DNA of 64,000 nt from Adenophora triphylla var. japonica. Its lineage: Eukaryota; Streptophyta; Magnoliopsida; Asterales; Campanulaceae. The position numbers and the translations under genes are program-made. The notes under the pieces are model-generated. The model was given only the letters and a program-made list of their open reading frames with translations. It did not search any database and was not told the origin of the DNA. Positions 1 through 12,124 of this stretch are shown piece after piece. Within the stretch, counting starts at the first letter, position 1, and the number at the start of each line of letters is the position of its first letter. The stretch lies in the NCBI GenBank assembly GCA_022495995.1, contig JAFEMH010000162.1, positions 248,001 to 312,000 of the forward strand, read 5' to 3'.

Positions 1-935
1 ATTTGGATTTATGCCTCGAAAATCGACTATAAAGGCAATCTATCTTATGAGACAAACCATGGAGAAATATGAAGATAAAAAGAAAGATTTTCATATGGTT
101 TTCATTGATTTGGAGAAGGTGTATGATAAAGTGCCAAAAGAGGCAATTTGGTCGGCTTTAACAAATAAAGGAATTTCAAAGAAATATATTGATATTAAGG
201 ACATGTATGATGGAGTTAGTACTGGTGTACGGACTAGTGTTGGAAAGACAAAAGAGTTCCCTATAAATATTGGAGTTCATCAAGGTTTTGCACTTAGTCC
301 CTTTTTTTTGCTCTGATAATAGACGAATTGACGAGATCAATCCAAGATAATATTCCATGGTGTATGTTGTTCGCATATGATATTGTGTTGAATGATGATA
401 CAAAAGAGGGTGTTGAAAGTAATTTGAACTTGTGGAGATACACTTTGAAATCTCGAGGTTTTAGACTGACTAGAAACAATACTAATACTGGAGTGTAAGT
501 TTAGCAGAGTTAGAAGCAGGAAGGCATGGGTGATCACATTCAATGGAACGATTGTTCAAGTTTCTGATTTTTTTCGCTATCTTAGATCTAGTATCCTAAA
601 TGATGGAGAATTGACTTATAGGATCAAACAAATTTGGTTGAAGTGAAAGATTGCCACATGGTTTTTATGTGATCGCGACATGGCCTATAGATTAAAGGGA
701 AAATTTTAGCGCACGACAATTAGGCCGGCACTGCTTCATGGTACTTAATGTTGGGCCGTGAAACAGTGTCACGTTCATAAGATAAATGTGTGAAGATGTT
801 TGTGATACGATGGATGTGTGGGCATATAAGAAATGATCGAGGAATGAGTGATCAGGGGTAAAGTAGAAGTTGCGCCCATTGAAAATAAAATGAGGGAGAA
901 TCATCTTGAAGAGGCGGGAGTGGAAGGCAGAAAAC
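1..935 (+). pseudogene. LINE reverse transcriptase, decayed C-terminal part, cut by the window edge
   Basis: The + strand reads as the second half of a plant L1-type reverse transcriptase. Positions 11-316 give an uninterrupted stretch with the hallmark FIDLEKVYDKVP (family: FIDLEKAYDKVP) and GVHQGFALSP (family: G.HQGSALSP). After that, reading continues only in shifted frames. The catalytic FADDI box is present near 367-390 but reads FAYDI, so the first catalytic aspartate is lost. The LINE C-terminal signature resembling REKVGVAPIEDKMRE is recognisable near 848-900. The 5' part lies outside the window and no poly-A tail is clear. The copy is dead through several frameshifts and stops. Family assignment is secure; exact ends are not. 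Confidence 0.85.
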
Positions 936-1320
936 CATGTAGGGGGTTTATTTTTTATTTTTTTCATTTTCCTATATATTATATATTTATTATATTCTTC
1001 TTTACATTTTCTATTTCCCCCCTCCCCCAACCTATTTCTTCTTTTAACCTCTATTTTTTTTACAACCTTTAGTTCACAATGACATATGAGAATTCATGTT
1101 AGTCGATCACAATTTATTTTGGGACTAAAGCTTTATTTTTGTTGTTGTATATTTCCTTCGTAAAAGAAATACTTTTATTCGATTTGACATTTCCAAAAAA
1201 TAGTAATCTTCCTTCTTTGTGCCCCTTTTGGATTAGACAAATATTATAGTATTACTTTTGAAAATAAAATTATAAAGAAATAACAAACAATAGTTGATCT
1301 TTTTTTTTTGAGATACAGTA
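936..1320. other. AT-rich spacer without recognisable content
   Basis: Pyrimidine- and AT-rich DNA between the LINE remnant and Copia-A. I see no coding signal or repeat. Its last bases are the 5' target site of Copia-A. Confidence 0.6.
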
Positions 1321-1325
1321 AATAT

Positions 1326-1757
1326 TGTTGGAATATTGGGTGAATATTAGGGTGAATGGTAAAGTCAACCAAGAGTCTAAAGTTCAAACGGCACGACAGT
1401 TCAAATTCCATGAACTGCTCGGTCGAGCAAGGCATAAGCCTCGGCCGAGCATGACTGTCCAGAAACATGCCTCTTCTGTTAACCTCTGCTCGGGCGAGGC
1501 ACTAAAATGCTCAGCCGGGCAGTTGCTGTTTGGTCAGATTGATGACCGAACAGGTGCTGGCTTGAAGGGTTGTGACTTTTGTGAAACAGTCACAACTGAC
1601 TCAACCTACTCTATATATAGACCCCTATTCCTTCATTCAGTAATCAAGTCTTCTAATCAAGTTATTATCAAATCCAAGTTACAATCTTTGTTCACAATCC
1701 AATTATCTCTCTCATTCAAAAGTGTTTTGTTCGTTCAAGGAATGTTCAAGTATCTTT
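1326..1757 (+). repeat. Copia-A 5' LTR, 3'-truncated
   Basis: Matches the 3' LTR from TGTTGG to about 1757, then jumps directly into gag coding sequence. The missing part corresponds to roughly 12430-12648 of the 3' LTR. It contains a TATA-like tctatatatagacc near 1610-1622, a plausible core promoter. It holds two palindrome pairs where the 3' LTR has three. Confidence 0.85.
1416..1521. repeat. Copia-A LTR palindrome array (4 copies)
   Basis: Four copies of a 14-bp palindrome of consensus TGCTCGGCCGAGCA start at 1416, 1438, 1487 and 1508. Spacing within the pairs is 22 and 21 bp, and pair-to-pair pitch is 71 bp. Copies differ by one to three substitutions. The 3' LTR has three pairs, split by Copia-B (for example 6345-6358, 12136-12150 and 12158-12171). 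Confidence 0.85.
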
Positions 1758-4700
1758 CAAACGTTGGCAACAAAAAATGTTGTTCTATCTCACAACGCTT
1801 GGACTAGTAAAGTTCTTACGTGAAGAATGTCCTGTAGCGGCAAAAGGTGTAGTAGATAAGGCTGCACAATTGGCTGTTGATGCATAGAAACATGTTGATT
1901 ATCTATGCCAGAACTACATATTGAATGGACTAGACAACACATACCATTCAAACTGCAAAGGGACTTTGGGACTCTCTCGACAAGAAATATAAAACCGAAG
2001 ATTCTGGAACAAAGAAGTTCTTTGTTGCAAGTTTTTGGATTTTAAAATGATTGATTCTAAAACTGTAATGAATCAGGTCGAAGAGATGCAAGTTCTATTG
2101 CATAACCTTGAAGCCGAAGGCATGAAATTGAGCAAGTCCTTCCAAATTGCATGTATGATTGAAAAATTGCCTCCTTCATGGAGATATTTTAAAAACTATC
2201 TCAAGCACAAGTGCAAGGAGATGTCAATGGAAGACTTGTTTGTTCATCTACGCATTGAAGAAGACAATCGTAGTGCAGAAAAGAGAGCCAATGCACGAAA
2301 CATGGAAGTAAAGGCTAACATGGTGGAAGAATCCCGACCCAAGAAAAACAAAAGGAAGCATGATGACTCTTCTAAGAAGAAAAGTAATGACAGTAACAAA
2401 TGCTTCAAGTTCAAAGGGGACTGCTACAATTATGGGAAAAGCGGTCACCGGGCAAAGGATTGTCGGAGCAAGAAGAAGAAGCCTCCCCAAGCAAACATGA
2501 CAGAAATAGATACTCTCTCTGTAGGTGTCCCCGAAGTAAGTCTGCCTGTTGTTGTATGTGAAGCCAACTTGGTGTCAAACGTCAAGGATTGGTGGGTGGA
2601 CACCGAAGCCACTCGTCACATATATGCTGACAAAAGCTTGTTTGCAGAATACAAGAACATGGAACGTGAAGATTTTCTCTATATGGGAAATTCCGCAACT
2701 TCCAAGATTGAAGGCATTGGGAAGGTGATCTTGAAGTTCACATCGGGAAAGGAGCTTACTCTCAACGATCTGATGTATGTACCCGACATAAGAAAGAATT
2801 TAATTTCTCGTTCATTGCTTAGTAAGAAGGGCTTCAAAATTGTATTTGAATCTGATAAATTTGTACTCACTAAGGGGGGCATGTATGTTGGGAAAGGATA
2901 CTTGCTAGATGGCCTATTTAAGGCAAACACTTTTGTAGTGGACAAGAAGTCCACTTATTTGTACCCTCAAGTTGTGAATAAAATTGACAATTCTATTTAC
3001 TTGTGCGAGTCTTCAAATTTATGGCATGGTCGTTTAGGACATGTGAATCGCGCTTCTTTGAGAAAGCTTGTTGGTTTAGGACTTATTCCAGAACTTGATT
3101 CAATGAAAGGTCACAAATGCGAAATTTGTGTTGAAACAAAGTTTTCAAATAAACCTTTTAAACCAATTGAAAGAACTAGCCAACTGTTGGGATTAATCCA
3201 TAGCGATTTATGTGATTTAAAGTTTGTCCCAACTCGAGGTGGTAAGAAATACTTTGTTACTTTCATTGACGATCGAAGTAGATATTGTTATGTCTATTTG
3301 TTAAGTAGTAAAGATAAAGCAATGGATGGTTTCATCACTTACAAAACTGAAGTCGAAAATCAACTTGAAAAGTCAATTAAAGTACTATGGTCTGATAGGG
3401 GTGGTGAATATGAATCGACGGAATCTAGTGACCTATGTTCCAAATTTGGAATTATTCATCAAACAACCGCACCCTATACTCCGCAGCAAAATGGTATTGC
3501 CGAGAGAAAAAATAGAACTATAAAAGACATGGTTAACTGTATGCTTGTAAGTTCAGGTTTACCACAAAACTTGTGGGGGGAAGTAGTATTATCTGCTAAC
3601 TTTGTGTTGAATAGGATTCCACACAAGAAAACTGATTCCATACCATTTGAATTGTGGAAAGGAAGAAAGTTTTCCTATAAATTCCTCAAAGTGTGAGGGT
3701 GTCTCGCAAATGTTGCTGTTCCACCTCCTAAACGGTCAAAGTTAGGACCTAAGACCGTTAACTGTGTATTTATTGGATATGCAATGAATAGCACTGCATA
3801 CAGATTCTTAGTACATAAATCTGAAATAAATGACATTCATGTCAATACAATAATTGAATCTCGTGACGCTGAATTTTTCGAGAACGTGTTCCCTATGAAA
3901 AAGGATATTTGTGAAAATACTCCTAAGAGACCACGTGAAAGGACTTCTGAAAATAATGAAGATGCTGAACCAAGAAGAAGCAAGAGAGCTAAAATTGCTA
4001 AAACTTTTGGTCCAAATTTTATCTCTAATTTTAGGATTGAAGATAAGCCTCAATCATTTAAAGAAGCCATGAACAGCTCAGAATCCACATTCTGGAAAGA
4101 AGCTGTAAATTGTGAGATTGAATCCATTTTAAGTAATAACACTTGGCAAGTGGTTGATCTTCCAAAAGGTTCTAAACCAATAGGATGCAAATGGATTTTC
4201 AAAAAGAAATTAAGACCGGATGGTTCCGTGGATAAATATAAGGCCCGTCTTGTTGCAAAAGGATATCATCAAATGGAAGAATATGACTTCTTTGACACAT
4301 ACTCTCCTGTTACAAGAATTAATTCAATTCGAATCTTAATAGCCATTGCAGCTTTGTATAATATGCATATACATCAAATGGATGTAAAAATTGCATTTTT
4401 AAATGGTGATTTGAATGAAGAAATTTACATGGAATAACCCGAAGGTTTTAAGGTAAAAGGACAAGAGCACAAGGTATGCAAACTTGTTAAGTCCTTGTAT
4501 GGTTTAAAGCAAGCTCCTAAACAATGGCATGAGAAATTTGACAATGTCATGATTAGGAATTGTTTTATCACAAATGAATGTGATAAGTGTGTATACTCAA
4601 AGAAATTTCGTAACACATATGTATTTGTTTGTTTATATGCAGATGACATGCTCATATTTGGTCATGACATTGAAGTTATAAATAAAACAAAGAAATTGTT

Positions 4701-5589
4701 TACCAGTAACTTTGATATGAAAGTTATGGGTGAAGCAGTTGTAATCTTGGGAATGAAAGTCTCTAGAACCTCCAAAGGAATTAGTTTATCTCAAACACAT
4801 TATGTTGATAAAATGATTGAGAGATTTAATTCGCATGAAATTAAAGAGACTAATAATCCATTTCTACCCCATATAGTTCTTCACAAGAACACTAGGAATG
4901 AAAAACAACAATTAGAGTATTCTCAAATCACTGGAAGCCTAATGTACTTAATGCAGTGCACAAGGCCGGATATAGTTTATGCTGTAAGTAAGCTAAGTCG
5001 TTTTACTAGTAATCCTAATAATAAGCATTTGAATGCATTATTAAGAGTTTTAGGTTATATAAAACGAACTAGAGAGTATTCATTGCACTATAGCAATTAT
5101 CCTCCGGTAGTTGAAGGATATAGTGATGCAAATTGGATATCTGATACAGATGAATTCAAGTCTACTAGTGGTTATGTATTTACTCTCGGTGGATGTGCCA
5201 TATCATGGAAATCTTCTAAGCAAACGTGTATAACTCGATCAACGATGGAATCTGAGTTTATTGCTTTAGATAAAGCTGATGAAGAAGCTGAATGGCTTAG
5301 ACAGTTTTTAGAATATATTCCTCTATGGCCAAACCCCGTGCCTGCTATACGTATACACTGTGATAATCAAGGAGCTATAGCAAGGGCAAAGAATTTTATG
5401 TACAATGGAAAATCTCGACACATACATCGTAGACATGACACCGTTAGACAGTTACTCTTAAACGGAACAATATCTATTGATTTCGTATGATCAAAGGATA
5501 ACCTAGCGGATCCATTTACTAAAGGTTTATCTAAGGAGAGAATAAACTGTGCATAGAAAGAAATGGGGCTAAAGCCTAAACAAATCTAA
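1758..5589 (+). pseudogene. Copia-A gag-pol remnant
   Basis: A single Copia polyprotein reading frame broken by stops and an early frameshift. Order: gag from about 1775 (N-terminus deleted); zinc knuckle near 2425-2465, whose second cysteine is now tyrosine (CYNYGKSGHRAKDC); protease at about 2594 with WWVDTEA in place of WWVDTGA; GAG-pre-integrase LWHGRLGH near 3020; integrase with SDRGGEY and the PQQNGIAERKNRT block up to about 3520; reverse transcriptase with CLYADDM near 4630; RNase H to 5589. In-frame stops are at 3694 (Trp to TGA), 4435 (Gln to TAA), 5488 (Trp to TGA) and near 5554. Long open stretches remain (2035-3696, 3784-4437, 4495-5490), so decay is moderate. Protease and zinc-knuckle changes would themselves abolish function. 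Confidence 0.92.
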
Positions 5590-6162
5590 ATCATCTTGAT
5601 GGAAACCTAACCTGTCGACTGGTGATCCCACGGACTAGGTTCAATAGGAAAAACTAGTCATGATTGATTTGAGAGAAGCACTTGAAAGTTTACTTCATCC
5701 CATTTCTATGATGCAAAAGTGCGGCCTACAAATTGGTAGAGGTTAAGCTATTGCTTTTATTGATGACTATATCTTGTAAATTAGTACAAGTGGGGTAATG
5801 TAGGATACTCTTTATAGCATATCACCTATGTTAGTGTGAACATGGCCGGTTCGTTGAGAATTTTACTTAGGCAAATTCTCTAAAGCACTCACAGAACTAA
5901 GAAAGTTCAGGTCCGAAATAATGAAGACAATAGAGAACCAAAATCTGATATGAGATTTAAATGTGTTTGGTCTATTGTTTAAGTTTACAATAACGTCTGA
6001 CAGTTCAATACGTTACGTACACTGATCAGCCAAATAAGCTCGATAGATTCTTACTAAAGAAGGTTCAAAGCGAAAGCCACCTATCTCGATGTATTTATTT
6101 CTCAGCTATGCTCTTCTTCTTCTTTCTTTTTCATGTCGACTTCTTCCATTCATGTGGGGGAT
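5590..6162 (+). promoter_or_regulatory. Copia-A 3' untranslated region and polypurine tract
   Basis: Non-coding stretch between the pol stop and the 3' LTR. It ends in the purine run ATGTGGGGGA (6152-6161), directly before TGTTGAAATATTGGG, the position of the plus-strand primer in Copia elements. Confidence 0.75.
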
Positions 6163-6361
6163 TGTTGAAATATTGGGTGAATATTAGGGTGAATGGTAAA
6201 GTCAATCAAGAGTTTAAAATCCAAAAGGCACGACAGTTCAAATTCCATGAACTGCTCGGTCGAGCAAGGCATAAGCCTCGACCGAGCATGACTGTCTAGA
6301 AACATGCCTCTTCTGTTAACCTCTGCTCGGGCGAGGCACTAAAGTGCTCGACCGAGCAACC
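6163..6361 (+). repeat. Copia-A 3' LTR, left fragment
   Basis: First ~199 bp of the 3' LTR, matching the 5' LTR from TGTTG. It is interrupted within the palindrome array by Copia-B. Its last five bases CAACC are the TSD copy of Copia-B. Confidence 0.92.
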
Positions 6362-7213
6362 TGTTGGAAATGGATAACGGAAAGTTAAGTTTAACTTAAC
6401 ATTGATCTAGTTTCTAACGGAAGTTCGTTATGTGTTAACGGAACTAGTTACAAATGGTAATCTACATTTGTTGTAGATTATATATAACTCATTTAATGTC
6501 TCAAAACCATTTCCGTGTGAATGAGAAATTAATGACAAATGATTTGTAACTTAAATATTGGGTCAAAGTGTGTTTTGGGTTGGTCCCAAAATTGGTGTGG
6601 ACTTGTTGTGGCTAAAGGGCCTGCCGAGCAGCCGAAGAAGCTTCGCACGGCCGTGCAAGTGTCTAGGACACGGCCGTGCACCGTGCCTTGCCTTGCCACT
6701 CGACCGTGCAGAGCCATGAACTCGACCGTGCATATTGCCTTACACGGCCGTGCAGTTCATTGGACACGGCCGTGCAAGTGCTGTTATACCCGAAAAGTTG
6801 TGACTTTTCAAGGGAAAAGCCACCAAACCCTTTGACTCTCTTTATATACTTCCCCTCCGAATTTCAATTAAAATACACAGTCATTTGAGCCTCCCTACCC
6901 TCTAGTAAGATAGAAAAACATACCCATATCATTGCATATTGTTGCATTAAATCCTTCAAAGTCCAAAGTTCCAAACATTGTGTTGTTCGCTAGAGTATTT
7001 GATTTGGAGTGCTCCTATCATTTACTTATAAGTCGTTTTATCTTACTAGAAGATTGCCATATAAACCGTAAGCACTGCTGCGGGCAATAACTTCTTACGG
7101 AGATTGTATTAAATACAAGACTCGACTTGAATTCTTTTGTTTCCAATCTCCGTTATCTTTTTTCTGTTAAGTTTCTAGTTAAGTTCTTGAGAAGCCTACA
7201 CAATTGTCCAACA
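6362..7213 (+). repeat. Copia-B 5' LTR
   Basis: 852 bp. By eye it differs from the 3' LTR at two small clusters only, around 6610-6645 and 7075-7085. A TATA-like tttatatact lies near 6840-6850. Confidence 0.92.
6644..6776. repeat. Copia-B LTR palindrome array (6 copies)
   Basis: Six copies of a 14-bp palindrome of consensus TGCACGGCCGTGCA start at 6644, 6667, 6697, 6719, 6741 and 6763. Spacings are 23, 30, 22, 22 and 22 bp. Copies 3 and 4 carry the variant left half CTCGACCGTGCA. The array is repeated in the 3' LTR at about 11554-11688. Confidence 0.88.
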
Positions 7214-7252
7214 ATCGTAAGAAGTTATTTACGCTTCTTCAAGATCTTTAAG

Positions 7253-7978
7253 ATGGCAAACGAGAAAGACTCCACCAAATCAAGTCAAGGGAATGTGACG
7301 CCTCCTTCTCAAGGTGACGCTACGTTCAACAATGCTACACCGTCTCACTCGGTTCATGGTAAGATACCTCCTTCTTGTGAAACCTCAAGGGTTGCACCTC
7401 TTAATGCTCTCCCTCCGTCTCATGTGTTCGTACATGCGGAAAGACCGGGTATTCTTACCGGGATGAACTTTAAAAGGTGGCAACAGGAAATGTTGGTCTA
7501 TTTGACAACATTAAAATTGGTGCATTTTCTTTGGGAATATCCACCATTGATATCCGACGAGGATGAATCCAAAGCAAAGAATGAATTGGATACTTGGAAT
7601 CACAGCGATTTCTTGTGTCGCAATTATATTCTTAATGGCTTGGATTACGCACAATACAAGGTGTGTTGTGGCATAAAGACCGCGAGAGAACTTTGGGACT
7701 TTCTCGAGATGCACAATACTATGTGTATTGTGACTAAAAGACCGCAAGTGAACTTGGTGGGAAGAAGTACCGGAAACAAGAGAAAGAAAACCGGGAAAGT
7801 GAAGAGGACCGCCAAGAAGGTCAAAGGAAGTTGTTTTAATTGTGGCAAACCCGGGCATGTGGCTAGGGAATGTCGACATCCTAGAATCAACAACCAAGAT
7901 GGAAACCCTCTTCAAGCCAATGTGAACGAAGATAGAAATGTTCCATTGGACTTTGGTCAACTTAGCCTAGGGGCATAA
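7253..7978 (+). CDS. Copia-B gag-like protein, internally deleted, 241 aa
   Basis: ORF starting MANEKDSTKS, the first ATG after the 5' LTR. Residues ~98-175 match Copia gag (GMNFKRWQQEMLVYLTTL, then a W..SDFLCRNYILNGL block). Residues ~205-218 form a complete CCHC zinc knuckle, CFNCGKPGHVAREC. Between ARELWDFLE and the knuckle about 100-130 residues usual for this gag are missing, so it is a shortened gag. It ends at a TAA with no protease in frame. This is the only open gene left in the element. Whether the product still packages RNA is unknown. Confidence 0.8.
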   Translation: MANEKDSTKSSQGNVTPPSQGDATFNNATPSHSVHGKIPPSCETSRVAPLNALPPSHVFVHAERPGILTGMNFKRWQQEMLVYLTTLKLVHFLWEYPPLISDEDESKAKNELDTWNHSDFLCRNYILNGLDYAQYKVCCGIKTARELWDFLEMHNTMCIVTKRPQVNLVGRSTGNKRKKTGKVKRTAKKVKGSCFNCGKPGHVARECRHPRINNQDGNPLQANVNEDRNVPLDFGQLSLGA

Positions 7979-10900
7979 GATTGAATAGACCAAATGTGGT
8001 TATTGTGTTAGTAAAGGGTACCTTGTTGAAGGACTCCTTTACTTAAATTGTAATTGTTTATCCGCCTAAGTGCGAAGAATAAAATTTCAAATTTTATTTA
8101 CTTGGTTTGAAGTGTTCCAATTATTATGGCGTGTTCAATTAGGTTAAGTAAATTTAAATTCACTAAGTCGACGAGTTAATTTAAAATTACTACCTAAGAT
8201 GAAGTTTGATTCGCAAATCAATTGTGATTTCTTTTGTAGAAATCAGTTCAAACTAGAGATAGTAAATAGATAGTTCTTTACTTCTATTTATGATTGCATT
8301 TGATAATGCAAAAGTTCGTCTTTTGGAATAGTAAAACCTTAAAGTTTTAAGTAAACAATAAGGTTTGTGATTCATCTTAATTAGCAATTAAGAATTTCGT
8401 AGTGATAGAGGTGGTTAGTATGTCGTACCGTTTGAAAAATAATTGTTGGGACGCTGACACTTATTTATCAAACGAATGCTTCTTACACACTCAAATCAAC
8501 TGAATCACAGGAAAAGGAAAGATAGAACTTTTAAGGAGATGGTGAACTCCTTATTGATAAGTTCCGTCTTATGTGGGTATACCTAGCAAAGGTAGAAATA
8601 TCTAAACCTAAAGAGGTTAAGATAGGACCCAAAATCATGGATTACGTTTCCATTGGATATGCAAACTAACAGTATTGCATATAGATTTGTGACGAAAAAA
8701 TTTGAAATGAAAAATGCAGTATTCTTCAAACGAGTTTCCTTACGGGGAAAAATGGTTGAAGAGACCTCACTTAAACATAGATATGACTATGTCGTCGGTT
8801 CATCTCAAGGAGATGAAAGACATTGTAGATAACTTGGTTATTACAATTAAATGACTCCACATAAAAGAAAATATTAAATATGAATTAGGACATTCATAAA
8901 ATATTTGATATGTGGAGGTACACCTCAAGTGTGGGGGTACAAGCTAAATACATAAGTTCTATTGATATGAACTTCTAGTATTAATGTAAACTGTTAAACT
9001 GCTAATGCTTAAAAGAATGGATCATCATATATGTGGAAGTTATTTGATGATAAAAACTCCTAACGAATTTGAAGTATTCGTAAGCTGTTTTATAAATACC
9101 TAAACTGTGGGGGTATTCGGCTAAAGTAGAAATACTTAAGCAAGACACGTTATATTCTTTAAAGAATATACTTCCTTGAAATGATAGGAAATGTATAAAA
9201 GAAAATTTATAGAACCTGTAAGTGATTTTCTTAATAAAAAGAAGAAAACAAGATACAGTTGAAGGACAAATTCATCCTACTCTACTAGGAAGATGGTTGA
9301 TCTTCCTTATGCAAACCGTTGGGTTGCAAAAACTAGATGTACCAAGGATGAAACCTTCAAATATTAGACTACAAACGGTCCATCTCAAGTGGAAGATGAA
9401 GGACCTAGACGTAGTAAAAGGGCAAGAGTGGAAAAGTCTTTTGGTCCTGAGTTTCTATCATTTATGTTGGAAAACGAATCAGCAACTGTTAAGGAAGCGT
9501 TATCTGGTCCGGATAGTTCGTTCTGGAAAGAGGCTATTAACAATGAGATAAAGATTCATAATGCTTAATAATACTTGGGAATTGGTAGATCTCCCTCCAA
9601 GTTGCAAACCATTAGGTTGCAATTGGATTCTTAAAAAGAAAGTATAAAGCCTATGGATCTGTTGATAAGTAGAAAGCCAGGATAGTTGTCAAAAGGACAT
9701 TATAATTCATGCAAGATTATCCAAAATGACACAACAGAGCGTTCTATGTCGCACAACCGTGTTGGATCTACTTGTGTATTCATATGGACTAAACAAGCAA
9801 CTAAACAAAGGGCATAAGAAGTTCGATAGAACTATGTTATCAAATGGATTCAAGATTAATGAATGTGACAAATGTGTCTACATACATTAAAAGAACATCT
9901 GAATCATTTGTTAATAGTCTGTCCTTACGTGGATAACAATGGTAGTCATGAATTGATCATGAATACCAAAGACATGTTAAAGAAGAACTTTGACATGAAA
10001 GATATGGGATTAGCCGATGTTATATTAGAGATAAAGATCTCTAGATCATCTGAAGGATTAGTTCCTTCACAATCCCATTATCTTGAAAAAGTACTTCGAA
10101 AGTTTGAATAAATTCTTGAGAGGTGTACTCTAGTAAGGTAGATTCTTGAGAGGTAATCTCTGTAAAGTAGATCTCTGAAAGGTAGACTCTAAGGAGGTCA
10201 AACCACTTAGAGATACTGAATACTTGGGAAGTCTGAACGGTACAGAGATAATAACCACTTGAAGAAACTGACCGATAGAAGAATTTGATCACTCGAAGGG
10301 ACTGATCATTCTAGATAGACTAAAGGTCTAATTGTAATTGTAATCAATCACTGGAATATTATAATCATAAGTACTTGGTGTACTTAAGGATATACTTATG
10401 ATTAAAAGATTACAATTCCTATGTAAGTTGAATGGTCTTGAAAGATATTCCTTCGTGGAATAAGCTTGTGTCTACATGACCTAAGGCATTGTGACGACAA
10501 TGAAAAATAGGAAAAGGTGTAGAACGTCATGGTAAGTCTAGACATAATGGTCTTAGACACACTACCATAAGTACAATTGATCTCAATATGCGACTGTCAC
10601 AACTAGCCATGTGAAGTCAAAATCGGATCCGTCTACCTAAGGGTAGTAATAGAGATCAACTGTATAAACTGTTAACGGGAATGGGTTTAAAACCCACAAC
10701 AAAAGAACTTATAGCGGACACTCAACCTTGAGAAATGGAGATCCCAGGCCCTTGGTTCAATGAGACAACCAAGTTATAAGTTCTAGTAGAGTTACTTGGA
10801 AACAACAACTCGGTTTATTAACCTAGAGATGTTGAATACTCATTCCCAGAACGTCCAAGTACTAGCACATGCAAAGATGGTGAGGATAAGTTGAGAAAAC

Positions 10901-11257
10901 TTTTAATGATTTCTATACCTACGGGTGGAGTAGTGCATGATACTCCTTATAGTGAGAATCACCTATATAAGCGAGAGGTAATTAGGCCGCCTCTAAATGA
11001 ACGCTTATGAATGAGATACGGTCCAGGGCCAAAATGGACAAAACGTGAGAACAACAATTGTTAGAGCTGTTATTATGTGAGTATTATTGTCTTGGTATAC
11101 ACCCGACAGTCACTGGTTCAAAGCGACTCGCTACCAAATGGCTAGTATATCCGATAATATTTCACTAGGGAGGATTCAAGGCCACAAGCTATCTATCCCG
11201 ATGTAATAATAGTTCGCCGGAACTTTGGACGAATTTGCATACATGCATTAATTGTCA
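7979..11257 (+). pseudogene. Copia-B pol relics and untranslated region
   Basis: Only islands of Copia pol are readable, in changing frames: an integrase tail resembling GKDRTFKEMVNSLL near 8510-8560; the post-integrase block VSIGYANNSIAYRF near 8646-8690; RSKRARVEKSFGPEF near 9410-9450; NECDKCVYIH of reverse transcriptase near 9855-9890; and FDMKDMGLADVILEIKISR near 9990-10035. No catalytic motif of protease, integrase, reverse transcriptase or RNase H is intact. Small internal duplications of TCTGAAAGGTAGAC-like units occur near 10115-10195. The last part is non-coding and ends in the polypurine run ATGTGGGGA before 11271. Confidence 0.8.
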
Positions 11258-11270
11258 TTCATGTGGGGAT

Positions 11271-12124
11271 TGTTGGAAATGGATAACGGAAAGTTAAGTT
11301 TAACTTAACATTGATCTAGTTTCTAACGGAAGTTCGTTATGTGTTAACGGAACTAGTTACAAATGGTAATCTACATTTGTTGTAGATTATATATAACTCA
11401 TTTAATGTCTCAAAACCATTTCCGTGTGAATGAGAAATTAATGACAAATGATTTGTAACTTAAATATTGGGTCAAAGTGTGTTTTGGGTTGGTCCCAAAA
11501 TTGGTGTGGACTTGTTGTGGCTAAAGGGCTGACGAGCAGGCTGAAGAAGCTTCTGCACGGCCGTGCAAGTGTCTAGGACACGGCCGTGCACCGTGCCTTG
11601 CCTTGCCACTCGACCGTGCAGAGCCATGAACTCGACCGTGCATATTGCCTTACACGGCCGTGCAGTTCATTGGACACGGCCGTGCAAGTGCTGTTATACC
11701 CGAAAAGTTGTGACTTTTCAAGGGAAAAGCCACCAAACCCTTTGACTCTCTTTATATACTTCCCCTCCGAATTTCAATTAAAATACACAGTCATTTGAGC
11801 CTCCCTACCCTCTAGTAAGATAGAAAAACATACCCATATCATTGCATATTGTTGCATTAAATCCTTCAAAGTCCAAAGTTCCAAACATTGTGTTGTTCGC
11901 TAGAGTATTTGATTTGGAGTGCTCCTATCATTTACTTATAAGTCGTTTTATCTTACTAGAAGATTGCCATATAAACCGTAAGCACCTGTGCGGGGCAATA
12001 ACTTCTTACGGAGATTGTATTAAATACAAGACTCGACTTGAATTCTTTTGTTTCCAATCTCCGTTATCTTTTTTCTGTTAAGTTTCTAGTTAAGTTCTTG
12101 AGAAGCCTACACAATTGTCCAACA
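11271..12124 (+). repeat. Copia-B 3' LTR
   Basis: 854 bp, almost identical to 6362-7213, followed by the TSD CAACC. Confidence 0.93.

Larger units (their letters stand above)
6362..12124 (+). mobile_element. Copia-B LTR retrotransposon, non-autonomous, inserted in Copia-A
   Basis: Two nearly identical LTRs of 852 and 854 bp (6362-7213 and 11271-12124), both TGTTGG...CCAACA, flanked by a perfect TSD CAACC (6357-6361 and 12125-12129). The interior is about 4.1 kb and keeps a truncated gag ORF and scattered relics of pol. I find no canonical initiator-Met primer site after the 5' LTR: the bases there begin ATCGTAAGAAG. Young LTRs around a ruined interior mean that another element supplied the enzymes. 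Confidence 0.93.

Noticed and set aside
6539..6888. Two ORFs in the Copia-B LTR, repeated at 11563-11798
   Set aside because: They translate the palindrome array (repeated TRPC- and HRA-like words) and occur only because the array has a 22-bp step. No evidence of translation.
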